Origin: Blasia pusilla
Taxonomy: Eukaryota; Marchantiophyta; Marchantiopsida; Blasiales
DNA length: 64,000 bases
Assembly (NCBI GenBank): GCA_050084515.1
Contig: CM114271.1
Coordinates: 20,646,001-20,710,000 of the forward strand
Direction of reading: 5' to 3'
The notes below the pieces were generated by a model. That model saw nothing but the letters and a program-made list of their open reading frames with translations, was not told the origin of the DNA and searched no databases. This document shows positions 23,605-37,786 of this stretch, in pieces. Made by a program: the position numbers and the translations under genes. Numbering within the stretch: position 1 is the first letter of the stretch; each line of letters opens with the position of its first letter.

Positions 23605-23792
23605 TCCATATTATTATCATAGGAGGGATTTTCAAGTGGCGATAAGGGATAGTCCACCACGTGTCCTTTGAACGTACTGCGTAGCATGGGCATTCGGATA
23701 GAGGGGCATTCAAGTAACATTCAAAGTTAGGGACTAGGAACGAGGCGTTTAGGGACCGTGCATCGCACAGTCCCCTCACGGGTCTTAACTAG
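23605..23792 (+). mobile_element. Non-autonomous mini-Helitron, complete (188 bp)
   Basis: It starts TCCATATTATTATCATAGG, preceded by A. It ends with the hairpin region ACCGTGCATCGCACAGT, then GGGTCTTAACTAG followed by T. Both ends fit plant Helitrons and the A/T insertion rule. It has no coding capacity. Confidence 0.75.
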
Positions 23793-25392
23793 TGTTATAA
23801 ATTGGAATTCCAATTCCCATTGCATTAATGAAATGAAGTTCTCTTTAAAAATGAACTGAATTATTATGAGAAAAGCAAACCAATCTTCTTTTGTTTTTAT
23901 AATAAAGTGATTTTAACATTAGAAATCAAGAGTATCCTTTTTTAAATTTCTTGTTGTTTTTTCAGGTACTCGACCATTTTAATCCCTCTTTTGTACTTCG
24001 GATGGTTTTCCATCACTCATTTTTATTGAGGTTCATTACTTCTTCTTAATCTACCTTAAACCTTTCCACATCATACTATTAATGGCATCAGCTCTAGCTA
24101 AGAAGCTCCCCGTGAACGCCACGTGTGAAGCATGTTAGATACTTAATTACTGTTTAATTTTCTCTATATTGAGCTAAGATTTGAATACAATTTTTTTAAA
24201 ACAATTACTAAATTTTTTGGAAGATAAATTTAAATTATAATGATTTGAATCCCAATTTTTTTAACCTCTTTTTTTCATTTTAGAAATTAAAATTATTATT
24301 TCAACATTTAGAAAAAAACTAAAACTTATAATTTCAAGTTTATTTTGGAAGGGAAATTACATATTTTTTTAGAAATATGTAATTTAATCTCCTTGTAAAT
24401 CTTTAAGTGTGAAGGATTGAAAAAAATATTTTGAGACAAACTCTGAATCAAAATGAGTGAATGTTTTTATTAATTGAGAAACTTTGAAGACCCCAATCAA
24501 AATTTTCCATGAATTCATGAAATTTTAAAATTTCACCCTATACGAAGTAAAAACAAGAATGGTAAGGTTTCCATGATAATTAATTATTTATAATTAACTT
24601 AAATTCATACATCTCCCTTATGAAATCTTCTAGAGTCTCTTTCATTGTTTTTAATCTTTTCTCATTTGAAAATTTAAAATTAGTTTCTCAAGGCTCAGCA
24701 AAGAAAATTTAAAGTTTAGTTTTGAGGGGAAATTAATTTTTCTTTTGGGAAAAAATGAAATGGATAATGGGATACTATGGGACAAAAATTACTCTTCAAA
24801 ATAAAGGAAGACATATTATTTCTATGTTATTTTTAACTTTCAAGTTAGATTGGACGAAAAATTTAATCCCTCTTTTGGGAAAAGAGTTCATCAAGATAAA
24901 TGATTTTATTTTATTTATTGAAAGACGAGGATTGGAAAAAAGAGAAATTAATTTTTTCAAAATTAATAAAAGAAAATATATGAAAATTGTTTTGAACCAA
25001 ATTAGATGTATTATAAAAAAAATGGATGTTTCTTATTTTGTATATCATCGCACGGGGAAAAAGTAAACAGTATTATTTATCATCCGTGCTGAAGATCCGC
25101 AGCAGCTCCGTTCCGTCTCCGTCCTTGCTAATCGATGGAATCTTGTCTCCTAGCAAACCCCGCGGGACCGAAACAGCCATCGGGACGGACGGAGGACACC
25201 GTGAGTTTGTTCGTTCGCATTTGGAGCCATATGAATCGCTCGGGCGTTGAGCGCTACAAGCCTCATCTATCCTTTCACTTTGGCTTGGATTTGGAAGCCG
25301 CTGCGCCATAGCCAAAGGGGACAGGAACTCGGACATTTCCCGTGAAGTGGAAGCAGCACGAGGCATTCGGTGTGACTGTGGGGGAAAGGGAG
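23793..25392. other. AT-rich DNA, then the L29 upstream region
   Basis: From 23793 to about 25060 the DNA is AT-rich. A 103-codon frame at 24755-25066 is made of Lys/Ile/Phe codons typical of AT-rich noise. From about 25080 the composition becomes balanced; this last 300 bp should hold the L29 promoter and leader. Confidence 0.45.
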
Positions 25393-27030
25393 ATGGCGTC
25401 CGCAACCGCAGCGCTGGTTGGGGCTTTCAGCTTGCTGACGCTGCAGAAGGTGAGGATCAAAGGGAATGAGTCATCTGTGCTTTCTGATTGAGCGCGTCGC
25501 GCGTTTGCTTTTCTCCTCGAATACCTCGAATTTCTGTGTTTTAATGGCGGAAAGTTTGTGGCCTTGAGATCCTCCTGGTCCAGACGATCAGATGCAAACG
25601 GGTTCCTCTGAGGGCTTCTGTTTGGCTGAAATGTAGAGAATCCGAATGTGGCATGGCGAGGAGCCATATTTGGAATGCCCGCGTGCGTGACTGAGCAAAC
25701 CCTTAGTAACGAGCGGAATTTTCACCTGGCAGCATGAAAGTGGTGTGCTTTATTTTAATGAAATGAACCAAATTGTAGACCCCGGGTCTCCTTTCCAGAT
25801 GGAATAGAACGAGCTCCGAATAGCCAGGACACGGCAACACTGAAAATTCCCCAGTGTTCTGTCAACCGTCATGCCATGAATTAGATAGAATGTAGTAGAA
25901 TAACGTAGATTTCGTTTGCGAGTGTGGTTGGGAGTAATTGCTGATGGGGCGCGAGTTGTGCGAGTGAATCAGGGTCAAGTAGGCAGCAGCTGCAGTGGCT
26001 TCAATGGGAGCAGGCAGATGCAGGTAGCTTCGACGGTGAGAGTAGCCACTCGTAGGCCCTTGGAAGTTTCAGCGATGGCCAAGAGACAGGAGGATCTCGT
26101 AAACATCAGGCAGATGAGCGACGAAGACATTGGTACGTCAGTGGTGGAGCTTAAAGGAGAGCTCTTCGTCTTGCGTTGCAAACAGGCGACAAGACAGGAG
26201 TACAAAAGCAGCGAATTCCGTCGCATTCGTAAACAGGTACGTACGGCTTCCCTTTATTCCAGTTAACTCGTCTTTCTGCGGAGCGTACCTGAGTTCTTTC
26301 GTGTCCGTCAGCCATTTGTAAAACAGTTTGGAAGCTCCCAGTGGACTTTTTGTGGGTTCAGGTGCACCACTCCTAATTGCAGGACTCTCAATTGCGAGGT
26401 AGCGCATGAATGGAACCTGTGATTTAGAACTCTTCACCATGCATCCTGCTCTTCTGATTCTGTAAAGGACAGTTATTCTATGTTGTTTGCTAAAGCTAAA
26501 ATAATCTGGTTCAGCTGCCCAATCGTCCATAGCCCAACTGTGACGGTCTTTGATAATCATCTCAGTCCCTGAAAACTTGGGGAGCCTCTGGGATAAGTGT
26601 CACCTTCCTGCTCTGCAAAGACTATTTGACATTGGATATTTTATATGTTTTTGGTCTGTCACTGACCTCTTGTAAAGCTTTAGGGTTTAGTGTTACGGGT
26701 GCTTCTTTGGGCGCTAACTCATTACATGCTGGAATTAAAGTATGCATAGTACGATTTGAGGAGGATGATATTCAATCTTTGGGCACCATGGTGGATAGGA
26801 CTCTTGCAGTTGGTAGCATGGCGGTATCCTGGGAGTGACAGCAAGATCTAAACACTATCCCCGGGTGCTTGCAGATTGCGAGAATGTTGACCATAAGGAG
26901 AGAGAGGGAATTGGCGAAGGGAATATCGGTGAGGGACTCTAGGAAGCTCGATAGGGAGTGGAAGAAGAACGTTGTTATCAAGCCCCCGGCTTCTCTTGCA
27001 AGTCTTACGAAGTCCGAGTCATCTAGCTAG
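25393..27030 (+). CDS. RPL29: 50S ribosomal protein L29, chloroplast precursor
   Basis: Three exons on the plus strand: 25393-25449, 25973-26236 and 26875-27030, together 477 nt (158 aa). All junctions are phase 0 with GT-AG ends; the first acceptor has a weak pyrimidine tract. The transit-peptide-like N-terminus begins MASATAALVGAF. The L29 domain follows: QEDLVNIRQMSDEDIGTSV, ELKGELFVLRCKQATRQEYK, SSEFRRIRKQ and IARMLTIRRERELAKGIS. The basic tail ends RKLDREWKKNVVIKPP and a Ser-rich stretch. The pattern ELKxELFxLR...R+xRxxIARxxTxxxER is the ribosomal L29 signature, and the C-terminal extension is usual for plastid L29. L29 sits beside the polypeptide exit tunnel of the plastid 50S subunit, near where signal recognition particle and trigger factor bind. 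The identification is firm. Confidence 0.93.
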
Positions 27031-27179
27031 GCGCAGTTCCTGTAGAGATTCTTCCACACGAATCTAACTCCTCCCGGGAGCTGGCATTGAATTGTTCCCT
27101 AGTTCTTCCCACACATGGAGTATCAGACTGAATGAAGGTCAATTATACCATAGTAAAGATCCAATTACCTCAACAAGGG

Positions 27180-27780
27180 CTAGAAAAAAATGATGGGAAA
27201 AACTTGTGTGTTTTCACTTATCTGGGAGGTCATGTGCTTCATGGGGTCTCTTGGACATGTAATTTGCTTCCGTTGCTGAAACGCAGTTCTGAATGAGCAT
27301 ATCTGGCCAACTGCCAACATTACAATACGGTCGGCCAGGTGATAAGCCTCGCTCCCATGGGGAACAATTCTTCCACGTAGATGTAGATATACAGAAAAGC
27401 TGGAGGTACATAGACTCCAAGATTTCACCACATCGCAGATCGTGATCCGAGGTGTGTATGTCAACCTCGCATCTGACGTCCAGTTCGGAACCTCTCGGAG
27501 TTCATGCTCACGATCAAGTACATTGAAAACATATCTGAGTACGCAATTTCTTCTGGAATATGAGACAGTGAGATAATACGTTGACAAGAGGATTGAAGGA
27601 AATGGGTTTCCGCTATATGCAGAATCTCGGGAAGTAATCTGTACGAACCATAAGTACATCCGGCTTTGCATAAGCGACCCGCATAAGAAACTTTGCACAC
27701 CCAGTCTGAAAGGTTCGGTGCCTTGAAAAGAAAATGGACGACCTTTAAATGAGCAGGACTTCCTTTCTAGCAATTTCAAT
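27180..27780 (-). pseudogene. Possible leucine-rich-repeat gene relic
   Basis: Balanced composition and fragments in different minus-strand frames suggest decayed coding DNA. The phrases LLPEILHIAETHFLQSSCQR and IISLSHIPEEIAYSDMFSMY resemble the LPE-I...L-x-x-L-x-L-S-x-C periodicity of plant disease-resistance LRRs, followed by LREVPNW. One frame is open for 199 codons, but it is not the frame with the LRR-like phrases. No nucleotide-binding or kinase domain is visible. The call rests on pattern only. Confidence 0.25.
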
Positions 27781-28450
27781 TAGATTCCACAATGATATAT
27801 TTGGGTGACACAAGGTTAAAGACATCACTAGTATCACTCTGGAGATACCAGTTGGGTGCCAGACGAGCCTCTCCGTCTGCTAAAGAGTCGGAGTCTCTCG
27901 TCTGCTAAAGCCTGGTAGATTCATAATAGCCGAATGGAGTCAATTCTATGATTTGATCACAACCACATTCATTCTCATCAAATTTCAAAATAGTTTCTGT
28001 ACGTTTCAGGCTCACATGCCGAAGATCGGGTACAATGCAGCGGCCATTAAAACACGACCTTTTGAGCCCCATGTGGATTTGCGGATGAGAACAATCGGTT
28101 TCATACAAATATTTGGGGTCCTCCTGGTCTACTTTAGCACAGAGGAAAGTGAGCCCCCCTGCTCACCCAGATTGTGTTGGGATAATATAGACTCTAGGCA
28201 CAGTGCAAGACGAATGAAGATAGCTCCGTGATTGACATAGTTTATGACATAATCTACACTGCCTGCACTGCACTTTCAAAACTTACTCCTAGATTTGTCC
28301 GCAGGGGCTATCCACTTCTACTGGTCTGAAAACCATCCCCTGCTTCTGTTCAAGGAGTCTCCCGATGTGCTCAAGGCAAGCTACCTAATCTAAGCATTCG
28401 TTCCATAACACAAAATCCTGGACATAGAATACAACACCTACATCATTTTT
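27781..28450. other. Intergenic, downstream of SR-beta
   Basis: About 670 bp of balanced composition. Frames of 67 and 92 codons show no motif. The end nearest 28450 should hold the SR-beta 3' untranslated region. Confidence 0.4.
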
Positions 28451-30096
28451 CTAGGGCTTCACGTACTCTCTTATGAATTGCTCAATACTCCCTGTCTTGC
28501 CACCCACTACTGAAGCTTCACAAACCGAAACTTTATTAGTGCATTGAGTAAATTGGAAAGGACCATTATCTGAGCCAATCATGATGTCAGCCCCAACATC
28601 GGCATCTGAAGTAGCTTTCCGTGTTGCACGTAGCTTCTCTCTGTCAAAACCCATCAAACTCGTAGTAAGTTCCTAGACCAACCCACCATAATCACTGGAG
28701 AGATTTACTTGTTGGGAGTTCAGAGAAAATACTTGCTGAAAGTGCGAGTCTCTTTGGCGAATTCTTTTAGTATGTTCTTACATCTCTTTCTCCAGTTGCT
28801 TCCTGATAAATTCCATTGAGTGGGCAGTGACTTTGTCAATCTTGTTGCAGGTCAAGAGCACTGGGATCTTCTTTTTCACCACCAAAGCCTTAGTCAGCAC
28901 ATCAAATAGATATCTGTAGATAAGAGGAATAGAAGAGTTAGCCACAATTGTTCCCCTTGAAGATTGAATGAATCAAGTACATAGAGATGATAGGAGAAAG
29001 AGACATGGTAAAAACTGCCCCCTGTGCCCTTCGAGAAATTCTAGAGGGGGCGGGGGAGTTTGAAACGTGGACGGAGGGAGAAAGAATTAATGAATGCGCG
29101 TTACAGGAGGGAAAAGAAAGTGAGTACTCTGCAGTCTGTCGAAGTTGAGGCATAAAGTCCAGTGCATCAACAATATACACGATTCCACATGCTTGAGGCA
29201 GAAACTCGTCAATCTTGGGCTTCAACCGAGGGTGACCTGGAACATCTACTATATGAACAGGATTGACCTTCTTTCCCTTCTGCCACGAAATTTCAGAAAT
29301 TATGATACGTCACACACTTCATCCGACATGCTCCACCATTTCTAAGAATATTTCACCACAAGATATAGTAGACGTGAAGCGGTGAAGTAGTATAATAGTT
29401 CAGGTGTTTCACCTTTCCACCCGATTCAGAATTGAGAACAAAACGGCCTTCATTAGGCTCCATGGACGTTACTGTCCCCTGGTGATTTGATCCATCCCGG
29501 AGCTGTATGGAACAAAAAAGAGAGTCATGATCCGCTTACGAGATGGGGAAAAATAATTGGACAAAACTAGTGCAATGTGAATTACCTGGTAGAAAAGTGC
29601 AGTTTTGCCTGCTCCGCTCAGTCCGAGGAGCAAAATTGTATCCCTTTTCTTCCCTCTTAAAGCACCTCGGATAACTGCGTGAACAAATCAACCTCGTCTG
29701 AATCAGCTAGGACTCATCAATTCTCCTCGGCAGAAATGAAAGCACAGTAACATGACTCTGGGAAATAGGGTTCCGGAAAAAGAAAAGAGTTCGCCCCAGA
29801 AAACCAAGACGAGAAGAATCAAAGCTCCCGAACGTGATGTAAACTAGATACTTCCAGCACGCAAGGCGAGAACATCTACTGCTCCCTAATATGCAGCCAT
29901 TGCACAATCCGTAGAAGTCAAGAAAATTACCCAAATAAACCAGCAGAAGCGTGAAAACCAATGCTCCAAGAGTCACCAAGAGTGCCGTCTGTTCATCCTT
30001 CACCTGCAACTGCTGCTGCAGTTCCCACCATTGCTGCTGTAATTGATCCATCAGAGACGCGTCGCCACCGATCCCCTGCTCCAAATCCTTCTCCAT
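28451..30096 (-). CDS. SRPRB: Signal recognition particle receptor subunit beta
   Basis: Six exons on the minus strand: 30096-29931, 29674-29586, 29502-29413, 29279-29128, 28913-28782 and 28640-28451, together 819 nt (272 aa). All introns have GT-AG ends and the phases match. The N-terminus is Gln-rich (LQQQWWELQQQLQ), then a single membrane helix (TALLVTLGALVFTLLLVYLG, about residues 36-55). The Ras-like GTPase core shows the P-loop GLSGAGKT (G1), DVPGH (G3) and TCNKID (G4), plus SMEPNEGRF, IVYIVDALDF and the C-terminal end FIREYVKP shared by plant SR-beta. SR-beta anchors SR-alpha at the ER membrane and, through its GTP state, helps hand ribosome-nascent-chain complexes to the translocon. 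The length is close to the usual 260 aa or so. The start is the only ATG placed before the helix. The identification is firm. Confidence 0.95.
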
Positions 30097-31226
30097 CGCC
30101 GTTTCCCACTCGCTCTCTCTCTCTCCCTTCAGCCCGCGGTTTCACAGATCATCCACGAAACCGCGACCAGATCCCCGGCAAGGCAGCGCGAAAATGAAGA
30201 GACAAAAAGAGACGCACGCAGATCAAAAGCCAGGATCAAATTCTTGATGAATCAATCTCTGAGCCCCCGTGTAAGCGCAAGGCTTAATGCACGAGGTCGG
30301 AAGCAGGAAACAGTGACGCCAGCTGTGACAGAAGACACTCGACTTTGTCTACACCTGGGTCTTCGCAAGTTCGGAGTTCCCGACTATTGGTCGGCCGTAA
30401 GGATGAAAATGCAGGACCAAGAAGCTAAACTTTGTGGATGGGATCTGACCCGAAATATACAGATTAGTAGTGGGAACTCGTGAATCCCTTCGATTTTTTT
30501 CACAATTAATCAAAAAATTTAAATATCATTGTAAATCAATTTTGATTGATTTCATTGGTTGAAAGGTTAGAAGAGAGGATTTTGCAAAATGAAAGGGTAT
30601 TTTTCAATAATGATTCTAATTATTTTTAATAAAGAATAATTAGATGGATGAAAAATTTTGTACTTAAGAAAATAGAACAAGATAATTTGATTTAAAAAAT
30701 AGATAAATTTAAATAATTTATTTTGAAAAAATAAGAGCGGATAGTTTTTTTCAATGTTTACTAAAATTTCTGTTTCAAAAAAAATTTGTTGACATGATGG
30801 TCTAGGTTAGTAAAGACAATCTTTTTGAAAAAAAGTATAGTTCGTATTGTGCATACAAACACTTACTAGTAGTGTTTAAATCCCTTGACCACTAACTCTG
30901 ATTATAGTAAAAAAATCTAAAAAATTAGGTAAGAAATTTTGTGATATGAAATAATCATTTGCTTGAAATGATCTCCAACAAGAGAAGATAATATATATCA
31001 TTATTGCAAAGTGCCATTATGGTCTTCAAACTCCTCCCAAACTAATATTTGGCATTTTTAGCCATTCATATCTTGATACGTGACCTTGATAATTTAGAGT
31101 CAATTATGGGATCAGTCAAGTTAAGGGTTGGTTTGGAGTTTGTGGGATCCGATGGGAATAGATTTTGGGTCAATTACGTGGCCTAATAATGGGTAATTCA
31201 AATTATCCATCATTTAGCCCTCTAAC
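30097..31226. other. SR-beta upstream region, then AT-rich DNA
   Basis: The first 400 bp have gene-like composition and a CT-rich stretch (30111-30127) just before the SR-beta start, suiting a leader and promoter. From 30490 on the DNA is AT-rich with no feature. The plus-strand frame at 30043-30483 lies mostly over this leader and has no domain. Confidence 0.4.
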
Positions 31227-31420
31227 CATGGTTGCACAAAAAGAGACAAGTATGTCATTACGACAGACGCATACGAACAAATTTGGATATCTCCACGGAC
31301 ATGGATTGCAAGAGGTGGGGTCCACACTCATAGGTCATGATGGAACGTAGGGCAAGGCCGAGTGGGACAATAAGGGGGTGGGAGTCAGGGTGGATGGAGG
31401 AAGAAAATAATAGTTTTTCT
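31227..31420. mobile_element. Fragment of a short inverted-repeat element family
   Basis: From GGTTGCACAAAAAGAGACAAG onward this resembles the reverse complement of the right part of the element at 37787-38111 (shared phrases include AAATTTGGA, TGGATTGCAAGAG/TGGGTTCCAAGAG, GGTCATGATGGAA and AAGGCAAG-type text). The copy is one-sided: only one terminal region is recognisable. Confidence 0.5.
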
Positions 31421-32539
31421 TGCAATGCACATGACATTAAACTAGTCTAATAAAAAGAAAGTGGAATAAAAATTCATGTTAGTATTTATTTTTAAAGCCA
31501 AATGTATATATATTTTTAGTAGCCAAACTTGAAGACTTGAGCATGAAGGATTAAGGGATGAGAGCAAATTTTAGGGAGTGAAGAGTGACTATTAAATAAT
31601 GGAGCGTGTTTTAAAATTTTTTGAGAAGGAGTTTCATTATGAGGGAATATGAAATCTTACAACATGGGAGTAATTTTTGGAAAGTTTATTGTGGGTCTTA
31701 AATAATAGAAGTTTCTCATAACGTTTGGGGATTACATTTTATTTTTTTGAAATCGATAATTATCGCAATAGCTAAGTCTTAGCCATTCGTAGTAGTGGGA
31801 AATTTGGAGGTGACTCAAGTGAATCATGGTCGCGGGTGAAAAGAAGATCAACCTTGGTGGAAATATTGAAGATTGAGTTATAGTCAAGCTCATCGGAAAC
31901 CCGAACGTCTACATTTGGTTCTCACACGAAGTATGAAAGTTTAATCTTGGTTAATCAATTAAGCACGATTATCTTAACTATGGTTAGTTAATCATAGTTA
32001 GTCTAACTTAAGACTATCGTTAGGATTAGGATTAGGATTTCTTGTACATACCCTATATATTTGAGAAGAGGACCAACCTCCACTCATTCTTTCATTGCAA
32101 AATTTTGTTCTCCCTGGTGGTGTATGAGTGTGAGAGTCATATCTCATACTCTACTATTTTATATATATTTAGCAGTTTTCTACAAGAAATACTATGGAAA
32201 AACCTAGAATAAGTAGTTATGAGACAATGGAAAAGTGTGAAGTCTTGGAGAACTAAGACATAAGACAAAAAAGAAGAAGAAGAGAGTCTCAATATCAAAC
32301 AAATAAGTGGAGAGATCCACCAAGGGAAGTGGATAATCAAGATGGGAAAATAGCCTTAAAACTAACTCAAAAGACCGAAAGATGGTACAGTAGGCCTCGA
32401 GTCTTGACTAATCAAGATCTTATGCACTTTGAGAGAAGTCTTAGGTGTGAGAGGTGGAACCATTCATGGGAACTTAGAAATAAGGCAAGATGGTCAGGAA
32501 AGCCTTGAAGAGAATTCACAGTTAGGGGCGAGTGGCTTG
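31421..32539. other. Repeat-like DNA, possible LTR remnant
   Basis: AT-rich sequence with no coding signal. Positions 32010-32180 include CTATATATTTGAGAAGAGG and CT-rich text reminiscent of the promoter and R-region of an LTR, but no partner copy was found in the window. Confidence 0.3.
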
Positions 32540-33070
32540 GGGAGTTAGGAGTAGTCAAGATAGGCATTGGTTTCATAAGACTAGTCACAAATTAAGAGCG
32601 GTAACAAGACCAATTATGAGATGCCAAAGGCTTCGGTAAAGAACGGCGAATAGCCAGTAGACTCACCAATCACAAGGCAAGTGGCCAAGGTGATTTTTGG
32701 GTGTCAAAATAAGGCTAAAAAAAACCCATGAGACTCACCTAAGTCATCTTGTGGAGTTTAGGTAGCCAAATCTAGGTTGGGACTTATGATCCATGTTTGG
32801 CTTGTGGGTCAAAAGTAATGACTTATATAGGATACTTATGAAGGAGTAAAAATAATCCAAAAAGTATTTATGGGGAAATAGTGGAACACTCTCCTTGCAT
32901 ATCCATTCAACTCTTAGAATTAGGAATAACCATGTTTTGTGTATGGCCATATTTACGTTTCAGGTTGAAAGGTGGCAGACAACTAAAGTTTTATCTTCAG
33001 GATTTAGCCGTCATGCTCCAACTTGGGTAAGAGACAGAGAAGCTTGAAGGGAAGATAGGATGAGCATCCT
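32540..33070 (+). repeat. Dispersed repeat, copy A (partner at 42620-43240)
   Basis: It shares ordered blocks with 42620-43240: GACTAGTCAC, ATGAGATGCCAAA, TTAGGAATAACCATG versus CTAGGAACTAGCCATG, and GTGTATGGCCATATTT versus GTGTGTGGCCGTGTTT. The partner contains a long CT array where this copy has only ACTCTCC. It is probably part of an LTR retrotransposon, but no primer site or coding region was tied to it. Confidence 0.55.
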
Positions 33071-34069
33071 TAGGGAGGTAGTATGAATCTTATGATTCAT
33101 GGAACTAAAGATTGAACTTCAAATTTCTCTAATTCTGAGAGTCTACCTTGTGGAATTTGTGACTAATTTGGTCTTGAAGATCCAGCCCAAGTATTACATT
33201 TGTAAGGTTCAAGGTGCAAAATTCTTTGCAAGGCTTGCTTGGAGAAGTAGAGAAGGAGATTCTATGATCACCTTAAACTTAATGCATCATTTTTTGTGAT
33301 ATAATACCAACTCTAAGAGTTTCTCTTAATTGTCTTACTAGGATAGGAATATGGGATCTTGCTTATCAATTTTTATTAAGACTTATTGATCAATCATAAG
33401 CAACATTTTATGCTACTACATGTTGATATATGTTCAATTAAGCTCAGGATAATATGACGCCATTTTATTCATAGGAAAGCTTAATTTTGGAGAACTATTT
33501 CATTCTAATTTTTTTGTGAGATTTATATCCAACAATAAGATAATAGAAGCTTTTGCATAATGGATCATAAATTTAGTGGTTATTTTTTCTACAGATGGAT
33601 CACAAGTCCAATTTCACTTTTTTAAACCTTTATTACTTAATGTTTCTAATGTTACTCGATTTCCACGATGTCTAAATCAATGTATACCATAAATGGGGAG
33701 AAATTGGATTAAAAAAACTACTCCACATGGAAGTTAAGGATCAAGATCTTCTTTATGCATTATAAAATATGGGATCTAATCATAGGAAAAACATCCAAGC
33801 CCATAGGAGACTCCACCAACTCCAAGCTTACATCATGGAATTACAAGCTAGAGGGAAACATAGGTAATCCATCATGTTTTGATTACCATAAATATATCTA
33901 TGATAGGTCGGATTTAAGATGCAAAGATACCCGAGGAATCATGGGATGCACTCTCTAAAGTATTCAAGTCATCTACTAAAGAAATACCTAAAGAATTATG
34001 TAAGCGTAGACCAACAAGACTCAGTAAAGTGGCTAGGGATACAACTCGACCAAGAAATTTGCAATCAAT
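33071..34069. other. AT-rich, probably decayed retroelement interior
   Basis: Short plus-strand frames (66-67 codons) have no recognisable domain. Because it lies just upstream of a chromovirus integrase relic in the same orientation, this stretch is probably its decayed interior. Confidence 0.3.
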
Positions 34070-34714
34070 AATTTTCCTTTCTTTTGGATTTTGGACATGA
34101 GCTAGAAGGTCCTCTTGGCTTAGCTCCTTTGGAGGGTTCTACATCAACACAAACATGAGAAGCAATGATAGATGATTTGTAAGTGGAAATGCGAGAACGT
34201 GAAAAGAGCATGAAAGAGTCTTATAAAGTTTGACTAATTAAGTAATGTGAAGCAAGCTAACAAAATTCCAAGCCAAGTGAGATTCATATGGGAGAACAAT
34301 TGTCATTGAGTTGAAAGAATTTCACTCTTCTGAAAGAGTTGTCTCCAAAATTTGTTTCCAAGTATGCCAGACCTTGTGTAATCTTGGCCAACCTGTTTGA
34401 GAAGTCTTACATATTTGAGCTACCAACTGAGCTCAAGATCCAACCATCTTTTCATGCATTATTCTTGAAGAAGTTCTTAAAAATAATATGGATTATGAGC
34501 AAGGCAAATGTTGAGACTCCAACTAATGATTATCAAAGATGAACTTGAGTTTGAGGTGGAGATCATCTTGCGTTCAAAATACAAGGCCAAAAAGTATGAG
34601 TATTTGGTTAAGTGGAAGGGCTACAATGTGAAGGAGACTTCATGGATTGTAAAGACCAATTTAAAACACTCTCAAGAGGTGTTACAAGACTTCAAACGTA
34701 TGCAAGGAAATTAA
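34070..34714 (+). pseudogene. Chromovirus (Ty3/gypsy) integrase C-terminus with chromodomain
   Basis: Broken frames read ELEGPLGLAPLEG, then LKELSPKFVSKYARPCVILA and FELPTELKIQPSFHALFLKK, the integrase C-terminal region of gypsy elements (KLSPKF-GPF...LP...HPVFHVS-L-K). After a frame change comes EYLVKWKGYNVKETSWI (near 34595-34650), a chromodomain core with the usual aromatic residues. The chromodomain marks the chromovirus branch, in which it guides insertion to particular chromatin. Stops and frame changes make it inactive, and no LTRs were assigned to it. Confidence 0.8.
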
Positions 34715-34859
34715 AACATATTTGTTGGTACATGGAGATGCTAGAGACATGACTTCTGACCATTGAAATGTTGGGCTCAATAACCATTGTTACTGGAATA
34801 TGCTGCTTTTGCAATAAGTTATACATGGTTTTGGAGATTCGATGCATAGTCCAAGGATT

Positions 34860-35010
34860 GCAAATTTTTAACATCCTCCAATTGTACATTAAATCTTGAA
34901 AACCATGTATCACTTATTGCCATTTGCAAATTTTTAACATCCTTCAATTGTACATTAAATCTTCAAAACCATCTATTACTTATTGCCATTTGTAAATTTT
35001 TGACATATAT
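34860..35010 (+). repeat. 66-bp tandem repeat, about 2.3 copies
   Basis: Blocks beginning GCAAATTTTTAACATCC start at 34860 and 34926, with a partial third (GTAAATTTTTGACAT) at 34992, a 66-bp period. A partial inverted copy (ATAAGTTATACATGGTTTTG, 34814-34833) lies just upstream, so the region can fold back. Confidence 0.85.
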
Positions 35011-37447
<2,437 letters not shown>

Positions 37448-37786
37448 GGTGTATCCAATATCATCTACACTGCAAGGCAAGCACTTGGAAGGTACAAAAG
37501 TCTAACCCTAATACCTCTTCCAAAACTTCAAAATATGGGGCATCCCCTTAGACAATATTTGTGCTATGTATGGATGCTCGTGACTCTTGCTCAAAAGTTC
37601 AGCACACTCTATAGTCTTAAGTTTGTGAACGTCATTTGCCTAAAGCCCTAATAAAAAAATTTCAGCCAATTAACTCCTCATAGCAATGTTATAATGTAAA
37701 TAACCAAGCATCAACAAGAGGATCCATAAATTTCCCCACAATATCAAGGTCCCATGCAAGGTAATATCCCATGTCCTCTCCAGCCA

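Noticed and set aside
24755-25066. 103-codon Lys/Ile/Phe-rich frame
   Set aside because: Composition is what AT-rich non-coding DNA gives by chance; no motif.
25275-25667. 130-codon minus-strand frame over L29 exon 1
   Set aside because: Antisense to a well-supported exon and intron; no domain.
26138-26560. 140-codon minus-strand frame over L29 exon 2 and intron
   Set aside because: Overlaps a firmly identified L29 exon on the other strand; no family signal.
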